Shown here in pieces: positions 1 to 7,900 of a DNA stretch of 64,000 bases. Under the pieces are notes generated by a model. It did not search any database. It was given only the letters and a program-made list of their open reading frames with translations, and was not told the origin of the DNA. Source of the stretch: a bacterium (GTDB lineage: Bacteria; 4484-113; JAFGCY01); contig JAGRNT010000004.1 of assembly GCA_020440605.1 (NCBI GenBank), positions 124,001 through 188,000 of the forward strand, given 5' to 3'. The stretch's first letter is position 1. Each line of letters opens with the position of its first letter. The translations under genes were made by a program, and so were the position numbers.

Positions 1-480
1 GGCGTCAGCCAGCCCCGCGAGCGCGTGCTGCACCCCGTGGAGAGCGGCAGCCTGAATCTGCAGCCGCAGCTCAGCGCCCATCCGCAGGCCGCTGACAACG
101 TGCCGGAACGCCTGCTGCAGTTCAGCGCGCCGCAGGTCGGCACGGGGATCAGCGGTTATGCCCTCGATGAGCTGCGCCAGCAGCTGCTGGACAAGGTCAG
201 CGAGTTCCGCAACGCCGGCGACGGCCTCTACAACATGAAGCTCGACCTCTACCCGAAGGAACTCGGGCGGATGGTCGTCAATCTCGCAGTGCGCGGTGAC
301 AACGTCGCCCTGCAGGTCGCGGTGCTGAGCCGCGGCCAGCGCAGCGAGCTGCAGCGCAGCCTGGATGCCCTGAAGGACAGCCTCGAGGAGGACGGCCTGA
401 AGGTGGTGGACCTGCGCGTGCTGGACCTCGGGGAGCCTGCGGGGGGCAACCGCAACACGAGCCAGGAGGGAGGAAGCTAG
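1..480 (+). CDS. fliK: FliK-type flagellar hook-length control protein, C-terminal part (5' end outside window)
   Basis: The frame is open from base 1, so the N-terminal part lies upstream; 159 residues are visible. They hold the FliK C-terminal (Flg_hook) domain, with LDLYPKELGRMVVNLAV at about visible residue 81 and then LQRSLDALKDSLEEDGLKVV. In known FliK proteins this domain contacts FlhB in the export gate and ends hook secretion when the hook reaches its length. The TAG stop is directly followed by the flgD ATG, and the flgD ribosome site AGGAGGGAGG lies inside the fliK end, so the two are probably translationally coupled. Family call is firm; full length is unknown. Confidence 0.88.
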   Translation, partial: GVSQPRERVLHPVESGSLNLQPQLSAHPQAADNVPERLLQFSAPQVGTGISGYALDELRQQLLDKVSEFRNAGDGLYNMKLDLYPKELGRMVVNLAVRGDNVALQVAVLSRGQRSELQRSLDALKDSLEEDGLKVVDLRVLDLGEPAGGNRNTSQEGGS

Positions 481-930
481 ATGGAGATACTGAATACCCT
501 GCCCGCGAATCTCGCCAACGGCGTGAACCAGCGGACCGTGCGCCTGCCGGATCCGGAGAACCCGGTGATCGCCGGTCCCGAGCAGACCGACAGCGGCCAG
601 GACTTCATGCGCCTGATGATGGAACAGCTGCGCCACCAGGACCCGCTCAATCCGGCGGACGGTGCGCAGTTCACCCAGCAGCTGGCGACGATGAACAGCC
701 TGCAGGCCCTGCTCGACATCAAGGGCCTGCTGGAGAATCAGACCACGGGCTCGGGTCTCGAGGAGGCCACAGCCCTGCTGGGCTACACGGTTGAGGGCGT
801 GGATGCCAACGGAGCCCTGGTGGAGGGCCATGCCGACAGCGTCGAGGTACTGCAGGGCGTGCCGATGCTGCTTGTGGGAGACAAGCTGCTGCTGCCGGGA
901 CAGGTGGTCTCGGTGCGCGAGGCACAGTAG
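481..930 (+). CDS. flgD: Flagellar hook assembly (capping) protein FlgD, short form
   Basis: 149 residues. The FlgD N-terminal signature FMRLMMEQLRHQDPLNPAD followed by QFTQQLATMNSLQAL is at residues 41-75. FlgD is the scaffold that caps the growing hook and lets FlgE subunits polymerise, and it is exported by the flagellar type III system. After the N-terminal domain only about 55 residues remain (LLGYTVEGVD onward, Tudor-like), so it lacks the extra FnIII insert of enterobacterial FlgD and resembles the short version common outside Proteobacteria. It starts with no gap after fliK and has a strong AGGAGG site. It is second in a fliK-flgD-TIGR02530-flgE hook cluster. Confidence 0.92.
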   Translation: MEILNTLPANLANGVNQRTVRLPDPENPVIAGPEQTDSGQDFMRLMMEQLRHQDPLNPADGAQFTQQLATMNSLQALLDIKGLLENQTTGSGLEEATALLGYTVEGVDANGALVEGHADSVEVLQGVPMLLVGDKLLLPGQVVSVREAQ

Positions 931-975
931 TGGATGGACGGGAGATAGCCAGGATGGCTGACGGAGGAGAGCAGG

Positions 976-1374
976 ATGGTTGAGGGACTCTTGCCGGGTC
1001 AGATCCGCCCGGTGGCAGCCGGACAGCAGGCGGGGCCTGCGGTCCGCCGCCAGGAAGTGCCGGACGTGCAGTTCAGGCAGTTCCTGGACGAATCGCTCAG
1101 GAGCGACGGCGGCGTGAAGTTCAGCGCGCATGCGCTGAAGCGGATCAGCAGCCGCCGGATCGAACTGGGCAACAGGGAGATGAGTGAGATCGAGGACGCC
1201 GTCAGGCGTGCCGCCTCCAAGGGCTCAAGGGACAGCCTGCTGATGGCGGAGGACTTCGCACTGGTTGTCAACATACCGTCGCGCACGGTGATCACGGCCA
1301 TGGACCGTGGCGCCATGCGCGAGGGGGTGATCACGAACGTTGACAGCGCCGTGTTCCTGCAGGGAACGCGGTAG
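976..1374 (+). CDS. TIGR02530-type flagellar operon protein
   Basis: 132 residues. It matches the small flagellar operon protein family (TIGR02530) in length, position between flgD and flgE, and core sequence: KFSAHALKRISSRRI at about residue 47, then KGSRDSLLMAEDFALVVNI and RTVITAMDR, ending TNVDSAVFL. The molecular role of the family is not established; it is found only in flagellar operons, where a role in hook building is assumed. ATG 976 was chosen because GGAGGAG lies just upstream; an earlier ATG at 931 is out of context. No catalytic motif or signal peptide is seen. Confidence 0.85.
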   Translation: MVEGLLPGQIRPVAAGQQAGPAVRRQEVPDVQFRQFLDESLRSDGGVKFSAHALKRISSRRIELGNREMSEIEDAVRRAASKGSRDSLLMAEDFALVVNIPSRTVITAMDRGAMREGVITNVDSAVFLQGTR

Positions 1375-1506
1375 GACAAGCCCCGGCAGGGGCCATTTCA
1401 GGAGCGGTGAGCCGGACCATCCCCGTGGGATGGAAGCTCAGGGACCCGCCGCCGGCTGCGGCGGGCCGCTCCTCCATGCAGCTCTCAATCATGGAGGAAC
1501 CAGAAC

Positions 1507-3852
1507 ATGGCAGGCAGTGCCTTCTTCACGGCCGCGAGCGGCCTTCGTAACCACCAGTTGCGCATCGACGCAATTGCCAACAACATCGCCAACGTCAACA
1601 CCACGGGCTTCAAGGGCTCGAACGTGATCTTCTCGGACGTGCTGAGCCAGACCCTGCGCGGGGCCAGCGCCCCGACCTCCAACTTCGGCGGCATCAACCC
1701 GAAGCAGGTCGGGCTCGGGATGCAGATCGCGGCGATCCACAACCTGATGCAGCAGAGCGCGCTCGAGAACACCTCGCGCCCCACGGACTTCGCGATCAAC
1801 GGCAGCGGCTTCTTCACGCTCTCCAACGGTAGCAGCAACATGTACACCCGCGCAGGCGACTTCAACGTCGACCGCGAGGGCCGGCTCGTTGCCAACAACG
1901 GCTGGCGCGTGCAGGGCTACACCCAGCTCAGCTCCGACGGCCAGAAGATCGACCCCGGCTCCAAGATCAGCGACGTCGTGATCAACTTCGGCCAGAAGAT
2001 CGAGGCCCGCCAGACCACGATGCTCAACTACGCCAGCAACCTCGACAGCTCGAGCTTCCGCTACGGCAGTGCTGACAACGAGACCGCGAGCTTCGGTTCC
2101 ACGGGGATCCTGACCGTGGCCGGAGCCGCCGAGCCCTGGGCGATCGCCGCCGGGGACTCGATCACGGCGCTCTCCGCCGGTCCGGAGACGATCGCCGTCA
2201 ACGGAAACATCGTCACCTATGACAGCAGCGCCGCCGCCGACCTCGAGGAGGCCGCGAACATCGTCGCCGAGGCCATCAACATCGACCCGGTCAGCAGCCT
2301 GCAGGTCCAGGCCACCGTGCGCGAGGTCAACGGCGAGTTCCAGGTGGTGCTGCAGAGCCGCAACGCCGGCACGAGCATCGACATCACCGCAGTCAGCGAC
2401 CCGGCCTCCAGCGGCCTGCTCGTCGCGCTCTATGAGGCACCGACCGAGCCGGGCAGCTTCCTCGTCGGCCAGAACGCCGTGACCGTCACGGATGCCAAGG
2501 CTGCCACCGAGACCACCTCCGTGCCGATGGGCGTGGGCGTGAACCGCCCGGTGGCCGGTGACAGCTTCGTGATCAACGGCGTGACCGTCACGCTCGCGAC
2601 CTCCGCCGGCCTGACCGATACCGCCGAGCAGAACGCGATCCTCGTCGCCAACACCATCAACAACACCCCGAACATCCAGGTCACGGCGATTGCCAACCCC
2701 AACGGCACACTGAGCCTCGTGCAGAACTACGCCGGCAAGCAGCGCCAGCCCGCCGGTGCACCGCTGGATGCGGCCGAGGCCGACATCTACATCGACGGCA
2801 CGGCCACCGCCGGTCTCGCCGCGCGCTACGGCTTCAACACCTTCCAGGACTGGGGCATCGGCGCACTGGGCGCGGATGCCGGGATCATTGACAACGGTGA
2901 GAACGCCCGCGCCGAGCTGGTCTTCACCCCGGAGAACGGCTCACCCGAGCTCGTGCGCTTCTTCGAGGACTGGCCCTACGACCGCAGCACCGCCCCCGCC
3001 GCCTGGTCCCCGACCTTCTACATGGCGAGCACGCTGGCCAACGTCCAGAACAGCATCGAGGGCAGCGGACCGGACATGCCGCTCGTGCCCGGCGTGAACA
3101 TCAGCATCGACGAGCTGATGCCCGGCGTCGCCAACTTCCGCACCGAGGATGCCTTCATGCACAGCACGAGCCGCATCGTCTACGACTCGCTGGGCAACCC
3201 GCACAACCTCGTGACGCAGTTCACCCACATCAACGAGAACGAATGGGAGTATGAGCTGAGCCTGCCGGAGGAGCCGAACATCCAGCTCACCAACACCACC
3301 GGCCGCATCAGCTTCGGCGAGAGCGGCCTGATCACCAGCGGCAACCCGCTCAATCCCGTGAACTTCACCGCCCCCGGGGCCCAGCCGACCTCCATCGAGC
3401 TGACCTTCGACGGCAACGGCAAGGGCATCAACGGCATCACGCAGTTCGCTTCGACGAGCACCACCGCCGCCCGTGAGCAGGACGGCTACCCGATGGGCGT
3501 GCTGACGGATTTCGAGGCCGACCAGACCGGCACGCTGATCGCCTTCTATGACAATGGTCAGCGCCGCCCGATCGCCCAGCTCAGCCTGGCGACCTTCAGC
3601 AACCCCGAGGGTCTGGAGCGCGCCGGCGACACGGCCTTCATCCCCACGACCAACTCCGGCTCACCGGTGCAGCTGCGTCCCGGCAGCGGCGGCAGCGGCG
3701 TGGTCTTCAACGGCTTCCTGGAGCAGTCGAATGTGGACCTGGCCCAGGAATTCACGAACATGATCATCACCCAGCGCGGCCTGCAGGCCAACAGCCGGGT
3801 GTTCACTACCCAGGACGAGATCCTCAATGAGATCGTGAACCTGAAGCGGTAA
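1507..3852 (+). CDS. flgE: Flagellar hook protein FlgE, enlarged
   Basis: 781 residues, against roughly 400-450 for typical FlgE. The N-terminal rod-type motif (LRIDAIANNIANVNTTGFKG, residues 19-38) and the C-terminal heptad segment (VDLAQEFTNMIITQRGLQA then ILNEIVNLKR) form the coiled D0/D1 core of hook subunits. The middle is expanded: residues about 214-305 and 349-420 look like two related flagellin-IN type modules (each begins AGDS, has a 'VNG/INGV' strand, then VA..IN and a G-x-L/F-x-V/L-x-Q strand), which would form extra surface domains on the hook. It has GGAGG upstream of ATG 1507, is last in the cluster and is followed by a hairpin terminator. Confidence 0.93.
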   Translation: MAGSAFFTAASGLRNHQLRIDAIANNIANVNTTGFKGSNVIFSDVLSQTLRGASAPTSNFGGINPKQVGLGMQIAAIHNLMQQSALENTSRPTDFAINGSGFFTLSNGSSNMYTRAGDFNVDREGRLVANNGWRVQGYTQLSSDGQKIDPGSKISDVVINFGQKIEARQTTMLNYASNLDSSSFRYGSADNETASFGSTGILTVAGAAEPWAIAAGDSITALSAGPETIAVNGNIVTYDSSAAADLEEAANIVAEAINIDPVSSLQVQATVREVNGEFQVVLQSRNAGTSIDITAVSDPASSGLLVALYEAPTEPGSFLVGQNAVTVTDAKAATETTSVPMGVGVNRPVAGDSFVINGVTVTLATSAGLTDTAEQNAILVANTINNTPNIQVTAIANPNGTLSLVQNYAGKQRQPAGAPLDAAEADIYIDGTATAGLAARYGFNTFQDWGIGALGADAGIIDNGENARAELVFTPENGSPELVRFFEDWPYDRSTAPAAWSPTFYMASTLANVQNSIEGSGPDMPLVPGVNISIDELMPGVANFRTEDAFMHSTSRIVYDSLGNPHNLVTQFTHINENEWEYELSLPEEPNIQLTNTTGRISFGESGLITSGNPLNPVNFTAPGAQPTSIELTFDGNGKGINGITQFASTSTTAAREQDGYPMGVLTDFEADQTGTLIAFYDNGQRRPIAQLSLATFSNPEGLERAGDTAFIPTTNSGSPVQLRPGSGGSGVVFNGFLEQSNVDLAQEFTNMIITQRGLQANSRVFTTQDEILNEIVNLKR

Positions 3853-3875
3853 ACGCTGAGCACTGAACCTGCCTG

Positions 3876-3908
3876 AGGGCGGCCCTGCGGGGCCGCCTTC
3901 GCGCTTTT
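3876..3908 (+). terminator. Terminator after flgE
   Basis: A 10-bp stem (3876-3885 with 3890-3899, core GGCGGCCC/GGGCCGCC) closes a TGCG loop and is followed by a short T-run (TTTT at 3905-3908). The T-run is interrupted, so efficiency may be moderate. It marks the end of the hook operon. Confidence 0.6.
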
Positions 3909-3941
3909 CAGGCAATGTTCAGTCCATCTCCGGAACTGAGA

Positions 3942-3971
3942 TTGAACATCTGTATTCTTATAAGGTAATAT
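3942..3971 (+). promoter_or_regulatory. Candidate sigma70-type promoter upstream of the pseudokinase operon
   Basis: TTGAAC (3942-3947), an 18-bp spacer and TAATAT (3966-3971) lie in an AT-rich patch after the flgE terminator. It would give a leader of about 230 nt before the kinase-like gene at 4214, containing the structured segment at 4001-4060. Position and base composition support it; nothing else does. Confidence 0.35.
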
Positions 3972-4000
3972 ATAGGCACCTTAAATCAAGATTTGGGTGA

Positions 4001-4060
4001 ATCCCGGAATCCGGTCAGTCCTGCAACATTTGCAGGATCTGGAAAGTCCAGATTCCGGGG
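4001..4060 (+). ncRNA. Candidate structured leader RNA (competing hairpins)
   Basis: A 9-bp stem pairs 4003-4011 (CCCGGAATC) with 4051-4059 (GATTCCGGG). It encloses a 6-bp hairpin at 4020-4036 (CCTGCA/TGCAGG). A second 7-bp hairpin at 4037-4053 (ATCTGGA/TCCAGAT) shares its 3' arm with the outer stem, so the two are mutually exclusive. A further hairpin (GACGG-CTT-CCGTC) follows at about 4079-4091. I do not recognise a known riboswitch consensus (it lacks the conserved cores of the c-di-GMP classes). Length of stretch 3909-4213 otherwise holds no gene I can support. Confidence 0.3.
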
Positions 4061-4213
4061 GATAAATCCAAGTCAAATGACGGCTTCCGTCGGGAGGGTT
4101 GGGGTTAAGATTAGTGTTAAGTGGGATTTAAGTAAGCAGGCGGCTTTCGGGATTACATTATTGGCGGGTTTTCCTGAATTCCAGTACCAAACCTAGGGGT
4201 AAGTTGTCAGAAC

Positions 4214-4930
4214 ATGTACGGAGCAAGGCTTAGCGAACTGTGGGGTGTGCCCGAGGGCATCCAGCAATTCTTTCTACTGGAGCAGAAGCTGGCACTGGCG
4301 CTCAGCACTGAGCCGGTGTTCCTGGCCCGCGAGCAGTCGTCGGGCATGCGCATGTGGGTCAAGTTCTCCGACGGTTCGGATGTCTCACTCAAGCGCCTCG
4401 CGGTGGAGGCGGACGCCCTGCGTTCCATCAGCCACCCGCATATCATCGCCCTGAAGATCGACAAGCGGGACTTCGATGTCCCCTTCATCGGCTTCCCCTG
4501 GATGGCCGAGCAGCCCCTGGCCGACATGGACGTGGATGCGATGTCCACGCCGGACCGGATCCGCATGGCGCTCAGCATCCTGGAAATCATTGACCACCTG
4601 CAGGGCATGGATCATCCCGTGGCCCACAACCGGATTAACACCGAGAACCTGTGGATCTCGCCCAGCACCGGCTGGGTCCGGCTCGCCAGCTTCGGGCACG
4701 CCCTGCGTTCCCCGCTGGAGGCCGACCTGCTGGCTGACCGTGAGCAGACGCTCAACCTGCTCAGTGAACTGCTGGGTCGCGGATCCTCAGGGGAGGAACT
4801 GAAGGACCAGATCGTTGAAACCGGACTTGCCTGGGCTGAAAGCAGGCAAAACGGAATGGATGAACTGCATGGCATGTTGCGCCGGCAGTTCCTGACCTCC
4901 GTCACTGCGGATCTCCAGGCAATTACCTGA
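4214..4930 (+). CDS. Protein-kinase-fold protein lacking catalytic aspartates (predicted pseudokinase)
   Basis: 238 residues. The order of Ser/Thr kinase landmarks is recognisable: a VK at residues 49-50 (WVKFSDGSD), a helix-C-like Glu (RLAVEADALRSISHPHIIAL, E65), a catalytic-loop equivalent HNRINTENLWIS (138-149) in place of HRDxKPxN, and VRLASFGHA (156-163) in place of VKxxDFG. Both key aspartates are gone: HRD reads HNR and DFG reads SFG, while Asn145 is kept. The protein is also short, with a reduced C-lobe. No membrane segment is seen. It is probably a regulatory or scaffold kinase relative rather than an enzyme. It sits 21 nt before the giant TPR gene, suggesting an operon. No clear Shine-Dalgarno site is close to ATG 4214. 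Confidence 0.6.
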   Translation: MYGARLSELWGVPEGIQQFFLLEQKLALALSTEPVFLAREQSSGMRMWVKFSDGSDVSLKRLAVEADALRSISHPHIIALKIDKRDFDVPFIGFPWMAEQPLADMDVDAMSTPDRIRMALSILEIIDHLQGMDHPVAHNRINTENLWISPSTGWVRLASFGHALRSPLEADLLADREQTLNLLSELLGRGSSGEELKDQIVETGLAWAESRQNGMDELHGMLRRQFLTSVTADLQAIT

Positions 4931-4951
4931 GCTGGGTTAGGATAGGCGTCA

Positions 4952-7900
4952 ATGTTAAAAAGGTTTGATTTCGGCAAATCTCTCAACCGGCAGGTGGAAG
5001 CGTACAAGCGGCTGAACCCCCAGCAGCAGCAGAAGCGCCGCCCCGCCCTGCTCAAGAGTCTTGAGGAATATGCCCGCCGCTATCTCGAGGAAGTGATCAA
5101 CCCCAACTCCGCCAATCCCGGCCAGCTCAAGAGCGGTGCCGAGAACCTGGTGGAGGCGGCCGCGGTGCTCGATGAGACCCGCGTGGCCTTTGAGACCTTC
5201 AGCGACATGGTGGCGCGCAGCCGCAAGGTGCCCGTGGTTCCCGGCCTCGCCGGCCTGGTGGACCGCATGCTCGAGCTGGAAAGTGATTCCCGCGAGCACC
5301 GCCTGTCCCTGCTCAACTGGCGCATCACGACGGGCAACATGCGCCCCGAGCGCCATCTTTCGTACCTGAGTGAACGGGCCAGCCTCACGAATGAGGTCAG
5401 CCACTGGAAGGACTTCGCCTGGGGCCTGTCCCAGATGATCAACAAGGGCACCGTCAAGCAGGGAGATGACCTCGCTGTGCGTTCCCTTGAAACCCTGATT
5501 GAGAACCGCCAGAGCCTCGGCGACAAGGCCGTGGAAGTCACGCTGATGATGGCCGAGGCCCAGATCCTGCGCAAGAACGACCGCCAGGCAGAGGACCTGC
5601 TGGTGGAGATCATCTCCGAGGGCCGCAACGTCGGCGAGGACTTCTACCAGCTCGCCAATTCCCTGCTGGACCACCGCCCCCAGTGCTGCTGGGAGCTGCA
5701 CCAGATCGTGATGGAGCATTCCATCAAGGACTACCGCGGCGGCCGCATCGGCTGGAACGTGCTCAGCGAGCGGCTCGAGCGCACGCACCAGCACCCGCTG
5801 GAGATCGCCAACTACCTGACGGTGCACAAGGAGATGGTGCGCGACGAGAAGCTCGCCGTGTACTGCCTGAAGCGCATCGTCAAGCTCGACAGCGAGCTGA
5901 TCAAGGACAAGATCGGCAACTGGTTCCGCGCGTTCCAGCATGCCAAGCAGCAGCCGCCCAGCGCCGCCAATGAGTACCTGCAGATCGCGGCGGGCAAGGT
6001 TGCCAACATCGACTTCCCCGAGCTGCCGGAGTACGTGATCCCGGACAGCCGCCCGACCCCGGATGCCAGCGTCAACGGCGCGGGCCCGGCTCCCGGTGCG
6101 GATGCCAGCCTCGAACTCGACCAGGAGGGCATCATCGACATCCAGATCGAGGAGCCCGCCCCTGTCTACGACGACGAGGAGCAGGAGCACTCCGCGGCCG
6201 AGGAACACTACGACGACGATTATGAGGAGCCGGCTGATGAGCCTGCTGCCGTGGAAGATACGGATGCAGCCGCCGAGGATGACTTCTCGCTGGATGACCT
6301 GCCGGATGACGACGAGGAGGAGCAGGACGTGCCCGTGGCCGCGGAGCAGCCCGCCGTGCAGGAGGCACCGCATGTCGCCGCAGTTGTCTCGTCCGACTTT
6401 GACCTTGAGCAGCTGATCGAGAAGCTCGCGGACTGCGAGCGCCCCAACCAGGTCGGCACCGTGCTGGAGAAGCACATCAACGCCGACAGGCAGAGCATCA
6501 ATGAACTGCATGCCATCAGCCACAGCATCAATTCCTCCGGGCTGGCCCCCTGGCTGGTTGAGGAATCACATCTGTGGTTCGCCGAGCAGATGTTCCTGCA
6601 GGATGACAGCAGTGCCGCAGCGATGGAGCTGCGCAGTATCCGCGTCCCCGACGAGGAGCATGCCGGCCGCCTCAAGCAGCGCGTGGAGCGCATGTTCGGC
6701 AACCTGCAGGATGCCCCGGCGATCGCCGCGCACGTGGCGCGCCTGTCCCTGCGCACCGGAGACTACGAAACCGCACTGGCCCGGGCCACGATGCTGCCCG
6801 AGGGTGACGAGGACCGCCAGAACCTGCTGAAGTCCATCGAGCAGTGGATCAATGCCCAGGCGGACATCCCGCCGGACATGCTGTTCGCGCTGGCCAATGC
6901 GCAGCGCATGCAGTCCGAGGATCCACTCGCCGGCTTCGAGGCCGCCACCGCGGCCAGCCTGCTGGACCTCAACAACGGCAACATCCAGCAGGGCTACAGC
7001 ATCTGGGTGGAGTCCATCAACCCGCGTGACGTACACATGCAGCGCGCCCGCCAGGCCAGTTACCTGACGACGGAGAAGGGCCACAGCGAGTTGCTGCCGA
7101 TCGCGCTGGACGAGATCGACGCGCTGGACAACTACCTCGATGAGGAGATCAGCCGCGAACCGATCCAGTGGCTGGACAACCTGCGCCCGCTGCTGGACGA
7201 TCTCGATGAGAACGACCCGGCGCGCAACCGCATGCGCTGGACGCGGATCTACCTGAACCTCACGCAGCGCATCGGCAACATCGAGCAGTTCGAGCAGGTG
7301 CTGCAGCATGCGGCATCGCTGATCGCGCCCGAGGCCACGATGGACCTCATCAACGAGTACGGTGAGAAGCTGCCCGCCGGGGTGCGCTTCACCGTGCGCT
7401 ACCGCTCGCTGGTGCATGCCGGCAAGTGGCAGGAGGCCATCAGCCTGTTCGACTCCCCCGAGGAGTTCATCATCAACGACTCGATGACCATCGAGCAGAT
7501 CTGCAGTGAACTGCCGGACGAGGCCCTGCTGCCTGCGACGGAGAAGCTGCTCGGGGCTTTTGCCAGCCGCAACGACAGCGGCGCACGCCTCGGCCTGATC
7601 AAGTCCATGAGCGACCGCTACGAGGCCGGCGGGCTCGGGCTGGATTCCAACCCGCCGCTCAAGGGCCTGCTGGATGAGACCCTGATGGATCTCTGCCGCG
7701 AGGAATTCGAGCCGGCCCTGCGCTACCGCCTGCAGACCAACCGCGACATGGGCGACCTCGAGAACGTGGCCCGCGACCTGCTGGCCCTGGCCCGCGGCCA
7801 TGACGAGAAGGCACTCGCCGAGCTGGAGGAGACCTTCTTCCTGATGGTCAAGGCCCCGGAGCAGTCCACCACGGTGATCGAGATCGCCGAGGTACTGGCC

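Noticed and set aside
3993..4196. 67-codon open frame before the pseudokinase gene
   Set aside because: No ribosome site, unusual composition, and it overlaps the hairpin segment.
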